Below, piece after piece: positions 48,243 to 59,658 of a DNA stretch of 64,000 nt. This stretch comes from Carex sylvatica. Lineage: Eukaryota; Streptophyta; Magnoliopsida; Poales; Cyperaceae. The stretch spans positions 124,001 to 188,000 of the forward strand of contig CAXKVR010000036.1 of NCBI GenBank assembly GCA_964058845.1. Reading direction: 5' to 3'. The position numbers and the translations under genes were made by a program. Under the pieces are notes generated by a model. It made no database searches. It was not told the origin of the DNA and worked only from the letters and a program-made list of their open reading frames with translations. Positions within the stretch are counted from its first letter, which is position 1, and each line of letters opens with the position of its first letter.

Positions 48243-49900
48243 CATTACGATAACCCAACACAACACATTAATATATTAGAACTGTTCGGCAACAAGTGAT
48301 TAAGCCTCTTTAAGACTTAATCTGCTTCTTATAGCTTCCTTAGCCGCTTATTCTGCCAAATATTGATTCCTTAACGTGGATTAAGAACACCTCCTTGAAC
48401 TTTCTTTTGTCCAGACCTTAAGGCACCTCTACCCCTTCTTTTAGCTTCTTTAACTTTCACACACGGTTTAAGACAACCGAACATCGATTCCTTAGCACTC
48501 CTTAAGCTCTTAATCCTTCACTTTCACGCCCCGGCGGCCGGGCCGGACACGCGACGCGACAGAACGACACCCTCGCATCCATTCACCGTCCTGTCAACCT
48601 ACGTTGCAACAAAAAGAAAACATAAATAATACGGGATCAGCTACAAAGTCAAGTAACAAGTTATTTAACGACGCAACTTCTCTATAATTGACTTAATAAC
48701 AGTAAACAACCATTTCAATAGGACTGGATTAATCCACACAATTTAAAATCAAACTACGTATGCATATTTAATCGATAATATCAATTGAGTCTAGGTTTTA
48801 AATAACAACAGTTTCATTTCAGTTAAAATCCTTAAAATAGGCGACTCCCAGTATTTCAGTCCATTAAAAATAACAAATTTGATACCCAAACTCCATATTC
48901 CAGTTAAATATACTATCATAATCTGATTTACCCCATTCAAACCCAATTAAAATCCAAGTTAACCATTCATATCGAAAACATGGATTATAGAGAAGTCTGA
49001 TTACCTGATGACGATAGATTCAGAAATTCAATTCAAGTTGCAATAATTATTCAAAACTAACGCGACGTAGTCGGAATTCTAATCAAATATAAAATAAAAT
49101 ATCAATATATTTACCATAATATTTCCTTTATTTTTCATTGAATTTTCTCTTTCTCTTACATTTTTGGTTTTCATTTTCATTTCATCTCTTACATCAAGAG
49201 AGAGAGAGGGACACCCTTTAAGGGTCGGGTAAAAAGAATAAGGGGATATGCATGGCAGCCACGCGGCAAAAATGCCACGATGGCAATATTGCTTAAGTTT
49301 GAATATTTGCAATTTAAAACTTTAACTTTTATAATATTATATGTAGGTCCAATTTCTTTTAAAAGAAAATGGTAAAAATTATCAGGTGTTACATCCACTA
49401 ACATATTTGAACCAATCATCAGATAATGGAATAAAAACGACACACACTAAGGACTTACATAATCATTAGTTTCAAGTCAATACATTGAATCTCAAAATCA
49501 TAAGTTGATGAATTCTGAAATTGACCTCCACTACAACATGTCAACGGAAAACTTTTTCAATCTCACGGAAAGAACTGAATTGTTAATTTGATTCTTTGAG
49601 ACTTTGTAATGGATTGCAAGCCTTCAAATTTTGACCACATAAAATACAAAATTAAAGGAATCAAATTATTGCTAGTTTGCTACAGTTCCTTTAGCATCAA
49701 TGCATGAAGATGATGAAACAATGCTACAAATCTTTTAAATTTTCAGAATTATTTTGTGGCAAACTTGAAGACCTGTATCGTTGCATATATAGGAACTGAA
49801 TCACTGATAAGGGTGAAAATGGATCAAACACAAATCGTATAGTGATAAAATCATATCCTAATTTATTTTTATTTTTTCGGAAACATAAGGATCGGATATT
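48243..49900. other. Intergenic sequence, no gene recognised
   Basis: 48280-48500 repeats CCTTAA/TTAAG-rich words (TTCCTTAGCC, ATTCCTTAAC), and 48525-48560 is GC-rich (CGCCCCGGCGGCCGGGCC). Short frames at 49079-49443 show no family signature. Confidence 0.4.
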
Positions 49901-49904
49901 TATC

Positions 49905-50190
49905 TAATTTTATATATTTTTTAAATTATTTGCTATTTTTTTTAGAATTTTTGAAAATCACTGTTTTTTATGTTCCAAAAATTTCTGAAAAAAAATGATT
50001 TAATTTTTTTTTAAAAAAAGTAAATAATTTGCAAAAAATATAAAATTTGGTCTCCAAGCTTGCACATTTTAATATGGAGAACAAGTTGAGCTCTTTAGAT
50101 CGGTTGTTTGAAAATCAAATCCAACGGTTTATAGTCCAAAGTACAAAAGAGACTATACATTGCAATCCACCATAGTCCAACTCGGTAAAT
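49905..50190. mobile_element. Truncated palindromic element
   Basis: A right arm is clear: AAAATTTGGTCTCCAAGC, AATATGGAGAACAAGTTGAG and GCAATCCACCATAGTCC. The left side keeps only GAATTTTTGAAAATCACTG and TTTGCTATTTTT. The outer arm TACATTGCAAT matches copies at 25667 and 50220. Confidence 0.6.
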
Positions 50191-50219
50191 AACATTTTTT
50201 TTTTATCATAATATATATA

Positions 50220-50623
50220 GAGTAAGGCTACCATACATTGCAATGTATAGACATTTTTGTATATTGAACTATAAATCACCGGATTCAAAGTCCAAATAAC
50301 CGATCCAAACCGCTCATCTTGTTCTCCATATTAATATGTGTTGGGAGACTAAATTTTAGAAATTTTTAGAAATTTTTTACTATTTTTTTAGATTTATTGA
50401 AAATCGTTGTTTTTTATGGTCCAGATTTGTCTGAAAAACAACGATTTTCAGTAAATCTAAAAAAATAGTAAATTTTTTTTAAAAACATATAAAATTTGGT
50501 TTCCAAACACATATTAATATGGAGAACAAGATGAACATTTTGGATCGGTTATTTGGTCTTTGAATCCAATGATTTATAGTCCAATATACAAAAACACCTA
50601 TGCATTGCAATGTATCCTTACTC
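50220..50623. mobile_element. Palindromic (TA)n-associated element, copy 10
   Basis: Outer arms GAGTAAGGCTACCATACATT / mirror ending ATCCTTACTC; middle TTCTCCATATTAATATGTG; inner arm GATTTATTGAAAATCGTTGT. (TA)n on both sides. Outer module GCAATGTATAG...CACCGGATTCAAAGTCC is shared with the copy at 25667, but the inner module is different. Confidence 0.8.
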
Positions 50624-53600
50624 ATATATATATATATATGAAATTATATATTATATATCTACTATTCAGATATAAATAATTAAAAAATAAAACTATCTAT
50701 GTATCCATATCTAACACATAAAATATTATCCGTCCCATTTTTATCCCTGGAATAATGTCTCAATGCATAATGATTTCTTAGAAATGACTGAAGGAATGAT
50801 CGGTTCTTTCTATGACATTGATGAAATTATTATATATATATTTTCTTTCCGACAAAAAAAATTAAAAATCTGAATAAATTATCCTTGCAGAACATAGTAA
50901 AAAAGAATAGTTGCTACTTGCTAGTGTTTATAGGAGAATACTTTGTGGCTACACATCCATCCAAGTTGTCATATCATTTGAATAATTGAACCGTGACAAG
51001 AATAGTACTAGGTCTTAGTAGGTATCGAATTTCCTCTATGTAAAGATTTATTGAAGGCGACTTGTTAATTAATTTATTAGATATTGCCTCTGTTTTATTT
51101 GTTCTTTTTTTTAATATAAAGGTAGGCTTTAAAAATAACTTTATATTCCGATGTAATTATTCAAATTAAATCCGTCTTATAGTTATTAAATGTTAATGTC
51201 CTTTCTTAAAATAAAAAAAAATTGATAAAGAAAAGGTTCATCCATATAAATGTAAATAGTTCATTCAGTGCAATGAACACAAGTTTTACGTGCATGGTTG
51301 TTTAAAATAATGTCTAAATCTCGTAAAAATGTATTTTTCATTTTTTCAGTGATAAAATTAATTGAAGATTGTCAAATTGGTAATGATCATTTATGCGATT
51401 TTTTAATCTTAAAATATGATAATCTAAGTATAATTTATTACCAGCTTTAAGTTCTCCAATACAAATTTGAAAATTTGGACTTCTTTTAAATCCCAATAAT
51501 TTTACTTTCATCCATTCTAGTATCAAATGTAAATTCTAATTTTATTTTATGAGAAAAATCAAAAAAGTAAATTGAACCTTTACCAGGGTCTCTTTCAAAA
51601 AGGGGAATTTAAAAAAGAAAAGAAGAAAATCTCAAAACTGAGAATTTTTCTAGATAAATCCATAGATATTTTACTAAAAAAAAAGGTAGAAATTTTTTCA
51701 CATAGTACTTTAAAATTTTAAAATTTTCGCATGTAAAAAAGGTAGAAAATCTCATCACTCGTAAGGTAGAAATTTTTTAACGGTTTGAATTTATCGTTTG
51801 AAGTCCATTCAATAAGTTTTAGAGTTGAATTCACAAAGAAACTTAGTGAATTTAGAAACACCCTAATTGTACTCTAATTTTTATGTCAAAATATTCTCCT
51901 AGATCAAATTTTGGGTAATCAGATGCCGAATTTTTTATTTATTGAATATATTGTAAAGTGTTAGAAAAATGAATTATTTTATTTTTAGAGTTTGTATGCA
52001 GATCAATTATTTTATGTGGTTAAGAATTATAATCTGAATACAAATTTCAATGAATTGATATTTTTTTATGACATCAAAATTTCATATCTTCCTCAACAGT
52101 CAGTTTCAACTTTCAACAAAATATTTAATATATTTCCAAAAGTAAAAAAATTCTGGTCAGACAGTAAGTGCCACGTGATTGACCAGTTGTACTGGTATCC
52201 AACATTCCCCAGCAATTAATTTCTTTTTCAGTTCTTCATTGATCCAATAGGCGTGCATGCTTATACTGACAGCAAACAGCATCCATCTTGATTTTCTTTT
52301 TATCTTTATCTTAAACTTAATCCATGGAAATTTCTGATAAATGATGACGAGATGACTTGGCATGGGACCAGAAGGACCATCCATTCATTGGCTGCTTGAC
52401 CCAAGCAAGACTCATCAATGCTGATCCCCTATTGCTCTCTACCTATACCAGTCCGTGTACGATGTTACTGACAAGTCTCCCATACAAAATCTCTCTTTTA
52501 CGAAAACAAAGAACCTTTGGTCCATACTTCAAAGTAACGGGAACAATTTGGTCTGACGACCAGTCCAATGGATTATGTGGTCGTCTGATTTGTTTTGTGC
52601 ACATTACTTCAATATTTATATGTGTCTGTTTTAATATTCGTGTGTATTAGTGCGTAAAAATCTTAAGCGTATCAGACGGACACGAAACACAGTCATTTTG
52701 ATGGGCGTCATATTCAAATATGTCTTCAATTCATGTGATTATGTGTCGTGCCGTACTATTTTTTTTGAAAAATAATCACATCATATATATAATTAAGATA
52801 CAAATCACACAAGTCACGACATGCAGTGTGTCGTATCATGCCGTTACTTATTCGCTCACAGCATGATTTTTTTACATCTCTAATTATTACATAAGATATC
52901 AAACAAGATATTTTGTGGAGATTTACATTTGCAAATTCCACCTTTTGGCTTTTCAACGACTCTATATACACATTATTTTTGTTGAGATGTGATTTGGGGA
53001 GATGAATGTTGAAAAAGGAGAGAAGGAACAACGGGTCAATGGGGGCAAATCAGGATGGCGCACCGGATTTGCCCCAAGCAAGCGTAGATCACAGTATGCT
53101 TGGTCTTCAAAAATCAAAACAGACCAGTACTCTGATTTAATAATTACTGCACTGGTACATATTACAAAGGTACTGCTGACTTGGACCACGTGTGAAGGTA
53201 CCAAGATTGGATCATGCACTTTTAGGTTCTACTCGCTGCCAGTTTGTCACTGTGTTCGTGAAAAAAAAATTCACTCAGATTTTGTTCGGCTTCCACAGTG
53301 TTCGTGAAAAAAATCACTCAGATTCTGTTCGGCTGTCATTGTGTCAGTGGTCAGAGAGAATTTTTTTTCCACATGCACAGTGTTTCAGCCATTCAAATTA
53401 AACCCAAACTCAAGCCCATTCTCGTTTCCGCCTAGCAGCCGAACAGGCCCTCAGAGTGATTTTTTTTCCCACGTGTACAGTATTTTGGTCATTCAAATTT
53501 GATCCAAATTCAAGCTCATTTCCGTTCCCGTCTGGCAACCTAACATGTCCATTGTTATTATTATCTCTTTTATTTTTTTCTTAGGTTGTATATATATTAA

Positions 53601-54595
53601 TTAACACGCTTGACCGGCTCTAGTAAGATGTTACATAAAGTCTCGGTATGAACAAATTGGGCTTTTAGGCAGTTTGGATTGTTCTATTTTTTCTGTTCAA
53701 GTAGCCCAATTTCTATGCGTAATTACAATTTTAGCTTGATGCTCAAAAGAATTAACAAATTAATTTGTACATATTTATTCTAGCTCTTCCTTCATAAGAT
53801 AGTACCAATATCACTCACTGGCAACTTTTACTTGTATATATAAAAGTTATTCCATAATTTAGCTATATTTGCTCTTAAATATATTGCAAGAAGAGTTCCA
53901 TTTTTTCTTTATATAAATTCAGAATTATATATTTTGAAATTATCTTTTTGTTTTTAAAATTCCACTGACTTTCTAAAGATAACATTTGAAGAAAAAAATC
54001 TTAATTTGTCAGTAATTAAGGTTTGTTAAATTATATTAAAAAAATATAATATTTGTTGGTTGCTTACACAAATATTAAAAAATCTTTGACTTCTAAAAAA
54101 ATTATGCCTAAAATAACAAAATAAATTAAACAGAGTAAACAAAATTAAACAATGAATTTGAAGTCTCGTTGATGAACATATATTCTTCACAATATACTCA
54201 AAATATATACTCAAAATAACATAAATATGTCATGTTGTAATGCACCTAACATGAAAGAGCGAACTCGAATTTAATTGCAACAATAGTTCAAAGATAATTA
54301 TAGAAATTATTTTGTTTGGAATTAAAAACTTTACTTATCACTAACTCGTTTATGTTTTTTTTTTCCCCGTTATTTTACTAGGCTCAGTCATATGATATAT
54401 ATATATAATTCGGCCAATCAATTAGCAATGCCTCTAAAGTCTACACTTATTTGCAAATTTTAAACCAATGATTGTTCATTAATTAAGAAGAGATATCACT
54501 ACTAGTACTGTAACAAAAAAAAAAGTTAAATAATAAATGGTATAAGCAAACTAGTACATTAGTAGATGCAACCCTAATTGAAGAAAGATGAAAAC
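50624..54595. other. Intergenic sequence, small transposon remnants
   Basis: 51640-51880 ends AACACCCTAATTGTACTCT and is a half copy of the 11581 MITE. 53235-53545 repeats GTTCGTGAAAAAAA...CACTCAGATT and AGCCGAACAGGCCC, a cluster of Harbinger-like MITE pieces related to 44104-44249. Short open frames (52357-52650, 53002-53401 and others) show no recognised domain. Confidence 0.4.
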
Positions 54596-54599
54596 TAAC

Positions 54600-55630
54600 T
54601 AGAAGAAGAAAAACCTATGATGAGACAAGCAGTAGAACATGAAAGACAACCAGTACAAGATGAAAAATAATTAAAAAAAGATGAAGTACAATTGGAAGAA
54701 TATGAAATACAACTTGAAGAAGATGAAATACAATAAGTATTAAATGAAAAGATAATCAGTATAACATGAAAGACAACTAGTAGAACATAAAAGACAACCA
54801 GTACTATATGAAAAATAACTAGAATATTATGAATGAAAACTAGTAGAACTTAAAAGACAATATGTACAATATTAAAAACAAATAGAAGATGGTGAATACA
54901 ACTAGAAGATGTTTAAAGACAACTAGAAGCACATGAAATATAACAAATAGTACATGAAAAACAATAAGTACATGAGAAAAAATAATTAGTAGAAGATGAA
55001 AAATAACTAGAAGAAGATAAAAGACAACTATAAGAAGATAAAAGACAACTAGTAAAACATGAAAAACAACCAGTAAAACATGAAAAATAATTTGTAAAAG
55101 ATGAAAACAACTAAAAGAAAACGAACGACATCCAGTAGAACATGAAAGACAATATGTACAAGATGAAATAAAACTAGAAGAAGATGAAATACAACTAGTA
55201 GTAGAACATGTAAGACAACTAGTAGAATATGAAAAATAACTAGAATAAGATACAACTAATAGAAGATGAAAGACAACCAAAAGAAGATAAAATAGCTAGT
55301 ACAAGATGAAAGACAACTAGTTTAACGTGAAAGACATCTAGTACAAAATGAAGTAAAACTAGAATAATATAAAATACAACTCGAAGAAGTTGAAACATGA
55401 CTTGTAGGACATGAAAAATAACCGATAGAACATGAAAGATAAATAGTAGAAGATGAAAAACAACTAAAAAATAATAAAAATAAACTATAAAAAGATGAAA
55501 GACTACTAGAAAGAAGATAAAAAAACAACCAACAGAGCATGGAAGACAACATTTACAAGATAACAAATAACTAGAAGAATATGAAGTAAAACTAGAAGAA
55601 GATAAAATGCAACTTGGAGAAGATGAATAT
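54600..55630. repeat. 21-bp minisatellite, about 50 degenerate units
   Basis: A consensus close to CTAGTAGAACATGAAAGACAA repeats with a 21-bp period for just over 1 kb; variable positions alternate AGAAGATGAAA with AGAACATGAAA. Because 21 is a multiple of three, the minus strand stays open for long runs (54840-55280, 55240-55566) reading a seven-residue pattern such as SCFSCST. There is no evidence that these are genes. Confidence 0.85.
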
Positions 55631-56448
55631 TTTGGATAACATTTTGAATATTTTATTTAATTTAATAACATTTTGGATATTTTATTTGTTCATTAATGCT
55701 TTTTGGAGAGTTATATAGTAGGCCAAATACCTTCCAACGCAGATGGAGATGATATCTAATATGTTACAATCAAATTTATTCTTGCACTTAAACCAACTAA
55801 ATATTGATATTTTTCTATATTTCTGGAAGGTAGTGCTCGCTACTAGAAAGAACACACCTCTATACCCTTAAGAGAATTCGCGTCTTCTGACTGTCTGACA
55901 TATCTCAAAGTTTGACTAAAGTTTATTTGTTTATTATTAATAAATATTTCCTTCAAAAAAAAAGTAGGTTAGACTGCAGATTGAATTTGCGGACTTCCCA
56001 TTTTGAGGCTGCAGACTGGTTGTGCAGTGTCTGAGTATTGATAGAATTCTCCAAAATTTGGAGTTTTTTTTTATTTTTATAATATGGTAACAGTAAAAAT
56101 TTCGGATATTTCGATGCTCCTACTTAATAATTGGTAATCATATAAAATATTTTCTTTTCAATATTTTTTAACTTTTTGATCTTTATATTATGTGAGTTTA
56201 TATGTTTGTAATTTTTTTTTTATTGAATACAGATATGTGATTTGTTGAAAGTACTACACCGCATGTAAAGAGTATAGCTGCAACAAAATGGAGTATAATA
56301 CCTGACTGATTACAATGAGATCTGTGTTGCCAGTTTTATGCTTGCACGAATCATAAAACGGATCCCCTACATCTAACATAGGTACGGTCTTTACTGTAAA
56401 GATCTTGAGATTTGTGTAGAAATGATTTGAATGGTCCAGATTTTGTAA
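55631..56448. other. Intergenic sequence upstream of the mTERF frame
   Basis: No recognisable upstream mTERF exon, transit-peptide region or transposon. The in-frame stop before the mTERF frame is at 56446-56448. Confidence 0.4.
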
Positions 56449-56550
56449 AGATCCACTCGAAGTTTGAGATATCTCGGAGGACGCAAAATCCATGTTGAGC
56501 ATAGATGTTCCCCGTTAATCCCTTCAATCTTTCCTCTATCTGGCCATGAA

Positions 56551-57486
56551 ATGTTCTACAAATTGTACATGTCTCTGAAATTTTCCTCGGGCATAAGAAA
56601 AATTGGCCTAAGTGAGTCGGACATAAGAAAAGTCGTGTTGCGGGGTGCTCGCATCCTTTGCTCTAGTATGGAGAAGAGCTTGACACCAAATATCACCAAG
56701 CTCCAAGAGGTTGGCTTCTCCAATGAAGACATCTCAGGTATCATTTCCGCCAACTCTGCTCCGTTTCGGTTCAATATTGTGTCAAAGATTGATTTCTGGA
56801 TGGAGGTACTTGGCTCGGTAGAGAATCTTTCGGTGGTTCTCAAAGCGAGAGGGGCTGTGTTAATTGCTAGCAGCTTGGAAAATGTTATCATGCCCAACAT
56901 ATCTTTCCTTCGGGAGCATTGTGGTTTATCAACCTGTCAAATTGTCCGGTTGATCAAGTCAACTCCTAAATTGCTCTCATCTAAATCTGAATTTGTTAAA
57001 AGGGTAGCTGAGAGGGCTGAGGAGTTAGGCATTGATCGTTCATCAGTATATTTTATCGAAGCATTGATTGCTGTCAGCACTGTGAGCGAACGCACCATAG
57101 ATGCAAGGCTAAATAATTTGAGAAATATCGGGTTTTCACAAGAGGAGGTAGCACTTTTGATTAGTAGATACCCTTTGATGCTGACTAAATCAGAGAAGTT
57201 GGTGGCCAGAAAAATGGAGTTCCTGATTAAAGAAGCTGGTTGTAATAAGTTGCATGTCATCCGAAATCCATTTTTGTTTTGTTGCAACTTGGAGAACCAG
57301 CTGATTCCCCGAAATATTGTTAGAAAGCTTTTGATGTCAAAAGGAATTCGTGTTCTAACATTTGCTACTTTTGCAAACCTAAGTGATCAAAAGTTTGTGG
57401 AGAGGTTTATTCTGCCATATGAACATGTTATTCCTGGGCTCCATCGCGCCTTTGCTGATGCTGGAAGCACTGAAGCTATTAATTAG
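56551..57486 (+). CDS. mTERF-family protein, N-terminally short
   Basis: mTERF proteins are helical-repeat nucleic-acid binders that act in mitochondria or plastids on transcription, splicing or ribosome assembly. From the first in-frame ATG (56551) there are 311 codons; the frame is open from 56449 with no earlier ATG. Repeat-like blocks follow the family pattern of about 35 residues: IRKIGLSESDIRKVV, LQEVGFSNEDISGIIS, LREHCGLSTCQIVRLIK with STPKLLSS, LNNLRNIGFSQEEVALLIS with RYPLMLTKSE, and the C-terminal FANLSDQKFVERFILPYE. Plant relatives of this type usually have one exon of about 380-400 residues, with a transit peptide and one or more repeats before the first block; neither is seen here. 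There are no internal stops or frameshifts. Either a 5'-truncated copy with a still-open frame or a gene with an unrecognised upstream exon. The ALKBH pseudogene follows 0.9 kb downstream on the same strand. Confidence 0.75.
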   Translation: MFYKLYMSLKFSSGIRKIGLSESDIRKVVLRGARILCSSMEKSLTPNITKLQEVGFSNEDISGIISANSAPFRFNIVSKIDFWMEVLGSVENLSVVLKARGAVLIASSLENVIMPNISFLREHCGLSTCQIVRLIKSTPKLLSSKSEFVKRVAERAEELGIDRSSVYFIEALIAVSTVSERTIDARLNNLRNIGFSQEEVALLISRYPLMLTKSEKLVARKMEFLIKEAGCNKLHVIRNPFLFCCNLENQLIPRNIVRKLLMSKGIRVLTFATFANLSDQKFVERFILPYEHVIPGLHRAFADAGSTEAIN

Positions 57487-58078
57487 CTTTAAGAGTCTAA
57501 AACTAACTTTCTTGCAGACTTAGATATTGCAATTTATTTATTTTTATTTGGCTAAATTTTGTATTACTTCTTTATAAATTGTTTAAGTCTCGACCATCAG
57601 TTTTGTTAAGATTTAGCTGTTAAATTTGTAACTACACATTTCTTATTTGTTAAGATTTAGTTGTGCTTTTATGAAATTGAAACTGTTGGTTGTTGTTCAT
57701 GAACAGCAAATAGATCAAATAATAAATATAGGATGACAATTCCTGTAAATATATGAATAATTTCATATAATTTTGGCTTTTAGATGGTAATCTGGCAAAC
57801 ACATATTCTATTATTTGTTTAATTCCTAATGGAAGAATTACCATTCTATAAAATTGAATCCAGCTCTGCTAGTTTGTTGGAACCCAGGACCAAAAGCTGT
57901 TATGGCATATTCCAATAGATGATGTCTGATTTTCTTTTCTGCTGAATAGTTTTATTTTGCATATATAGACTTCATATCCTACCAGCTACATAATAGTTTA
58001 GAGGGAGCACAATCTTGGACCATTCATACAGTTTGATGGATGTGATTTAATTTTGCATGCTCGATTGGCTGCCTGAAC
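57487..58078. other. Downstream region of the mTERF frame
   Basis: AT-rich, with TTTGTTAAGATTTAG occurring twice (57601 and 57647). No gene and no further ALKBH exon were found. Confidence 0.4.
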
Positions 58079-58247
58079 CAGTGTTGTAGTTGTATGCGGT
58101 CGTTGGATGGACAGGGTACTGCCAAGCAATTAATCGGGTATAATCGGCCATAATCTAAAATAATCGGTCAATTAGTAGGAAAAATTTATGACGGTTTGGT
58201 CATCGCTAACGACTAATCGGCCTAAATGGGCGTTTTTTACAACACTG
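58079..58247. mobile_element. Short hAT MITE, 8-bp TSD
   Basis: Ends CAGTGTTGTA and TACAACACTG are perfect inverted repeats. Flanking 8-bp repeats GCCTGAAC / GCCTAAAC (58071-58078, 58248-58255) match 7 of 8. Interior repeats TAATCGG words. It lies 180 bp before the first surviving ALKBH exon. Confidence 0.85.
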
Positions 58248-58427
58248 GCCTAAACTATTTGTTGGCTGGCCTACATCCTCTCCTCTCACCTCAAGTGGCA
58301 TAATAAAATAAAATTTATGAACTTAATCACTGGTTCGTGGATTTAAATAACCTTGTTAACTGTTATATATGGTGATGGTTGATTTTTTAAAATACCAGCA
58401 ATTAAAAAATTGACTTTTTGTTAGCAG

Positions 58428-59658
58428 GGCCCAAATGGAATTCTATCAGGCATTATGAGAGATGTACAAGTAGACCCGATGCCACCCCTGCTAAGAGATA
58501 TGATTCGCCGTTTGGTCAGTTGGCAGATACTCTCGAAGACATGCGTGCTAGACACAGCTGCATAATAAATCTATATGATGAGGGCGATTGCATTCCTACT
58601 CACATTGATCACAACGATTTTGCATTGTGTCTTTCCTGTCTGATGCTAGAATTCTCTTTGGCCGAAATCTCAAGGTTCTTGGCCCCGGCGAGTTCTCGGG
58701 TTCTACTGCCATTTCACTGCCACGCGTGTATGTCATAGTTTTTTGAAAGCTTAAGTATCCATTATATAGTGACAAGTACTTCTACAGTGAGCAATCATCA
58801 GTTCATTTTAGGTACTTTCATACTCATGATATTTCCCCTTCCTCTATAATACTGTAATTGGGCCTCAACATAAAAAAGGAATAAAGTACACATCTATTTA
58901 GTTAAGCTTACAACGAAAGCATTAGTCAATTACTCAATATTCATGCCATACTTTGGTACAACATAAATTTAGTAAAGCTATGTTCACATGATTAAAGGTA
59001 AAATAAAATTTAGATAATTCTGGAGCAATATTGATGAAATTTTTTTAGTATTCATGCACGTTATATTTCACTACCACAAAGTATAGTTTGTACTATGGTC
59101 ATTTTGTACATTTGTTAGAAAGGAGATAAATGTGACCTGAACATAATGGTATAGTAATTGGACAAATTTAAACCCTATATATATAAAGGATGCAATAGAG
59201 AAATTCAAGATAAATTGGAATTAAAAAAATTATTGAGGGTGTCTTTGCTAAATGGATATCTAGTGTTTGTTATCAATTATTATTTGACTTTGGTTATCAT
59301 TATATTTGTAAATGTATATATTGCAATATCATGATCGATAATTTGTTAAAGTAATAAATATGTTTTGTTTTTCCTATTCTTCAACAGATCAGTGCTTGTG
59401 CTTAGTGAAAATGGAGTTGACGAGGCAAAGCACTGTGTACCGGCAGTCCGTTCTCGGAGGTATACATTTTGAAAATACTCATGTTATGTTTTTTTGTTTT
59501 TGTACTGAGTTAAGATCATTATTTTGCATTTGTACTAATCAATATTCTCTTTACATTTTCTCAATTTATTATTTCAGGATCTCCATTACTTTCAGAAAAT
59601 GGAACCTGAAAATCTTCCGTACCAGCATAAACCGGACCCAGATTTTAATTTTATCTAG
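58428..59658 (+). pseudogene. ALKBH9/10-like 2-oxoglutarate/Fe(II) dioxygenase, C-terminal part, three frameshifts
   Basis: Plant ALKBH9/10 proteins remove N6-methyl from adenosine in mRNA. Three exons with kept GT-AG borders are seen: 58428-58727, 59388-59459, 59578-59658. Family blocks in order: VDPMPPLLRDMIRRLV, SCIINLYDEGDCIPTHIDH (HxD-type iron site), ILFGRNLKVLGPGEFSGSTA, SVLVLSENGVDEAKHCVPAV (second His), RISITFRK, MEPENLPY, ending DFNFI. These lie in different frames: an extra AC near 58553, an apparent loss of about 13 bp at 58621 (removes the xRPF segment), and a missing A near 59598. Upstream exons were not found. Kept introns mean it arose by DNA duplication or in-place decay, not by retroposition. 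Confidence 0.85.

Noticed and set aside
52357..53401. Open frames of 70-100 codons
   Set aside because: No recognisable domain, no splice context, and part overlaps Harbinger-like MITE pieces.
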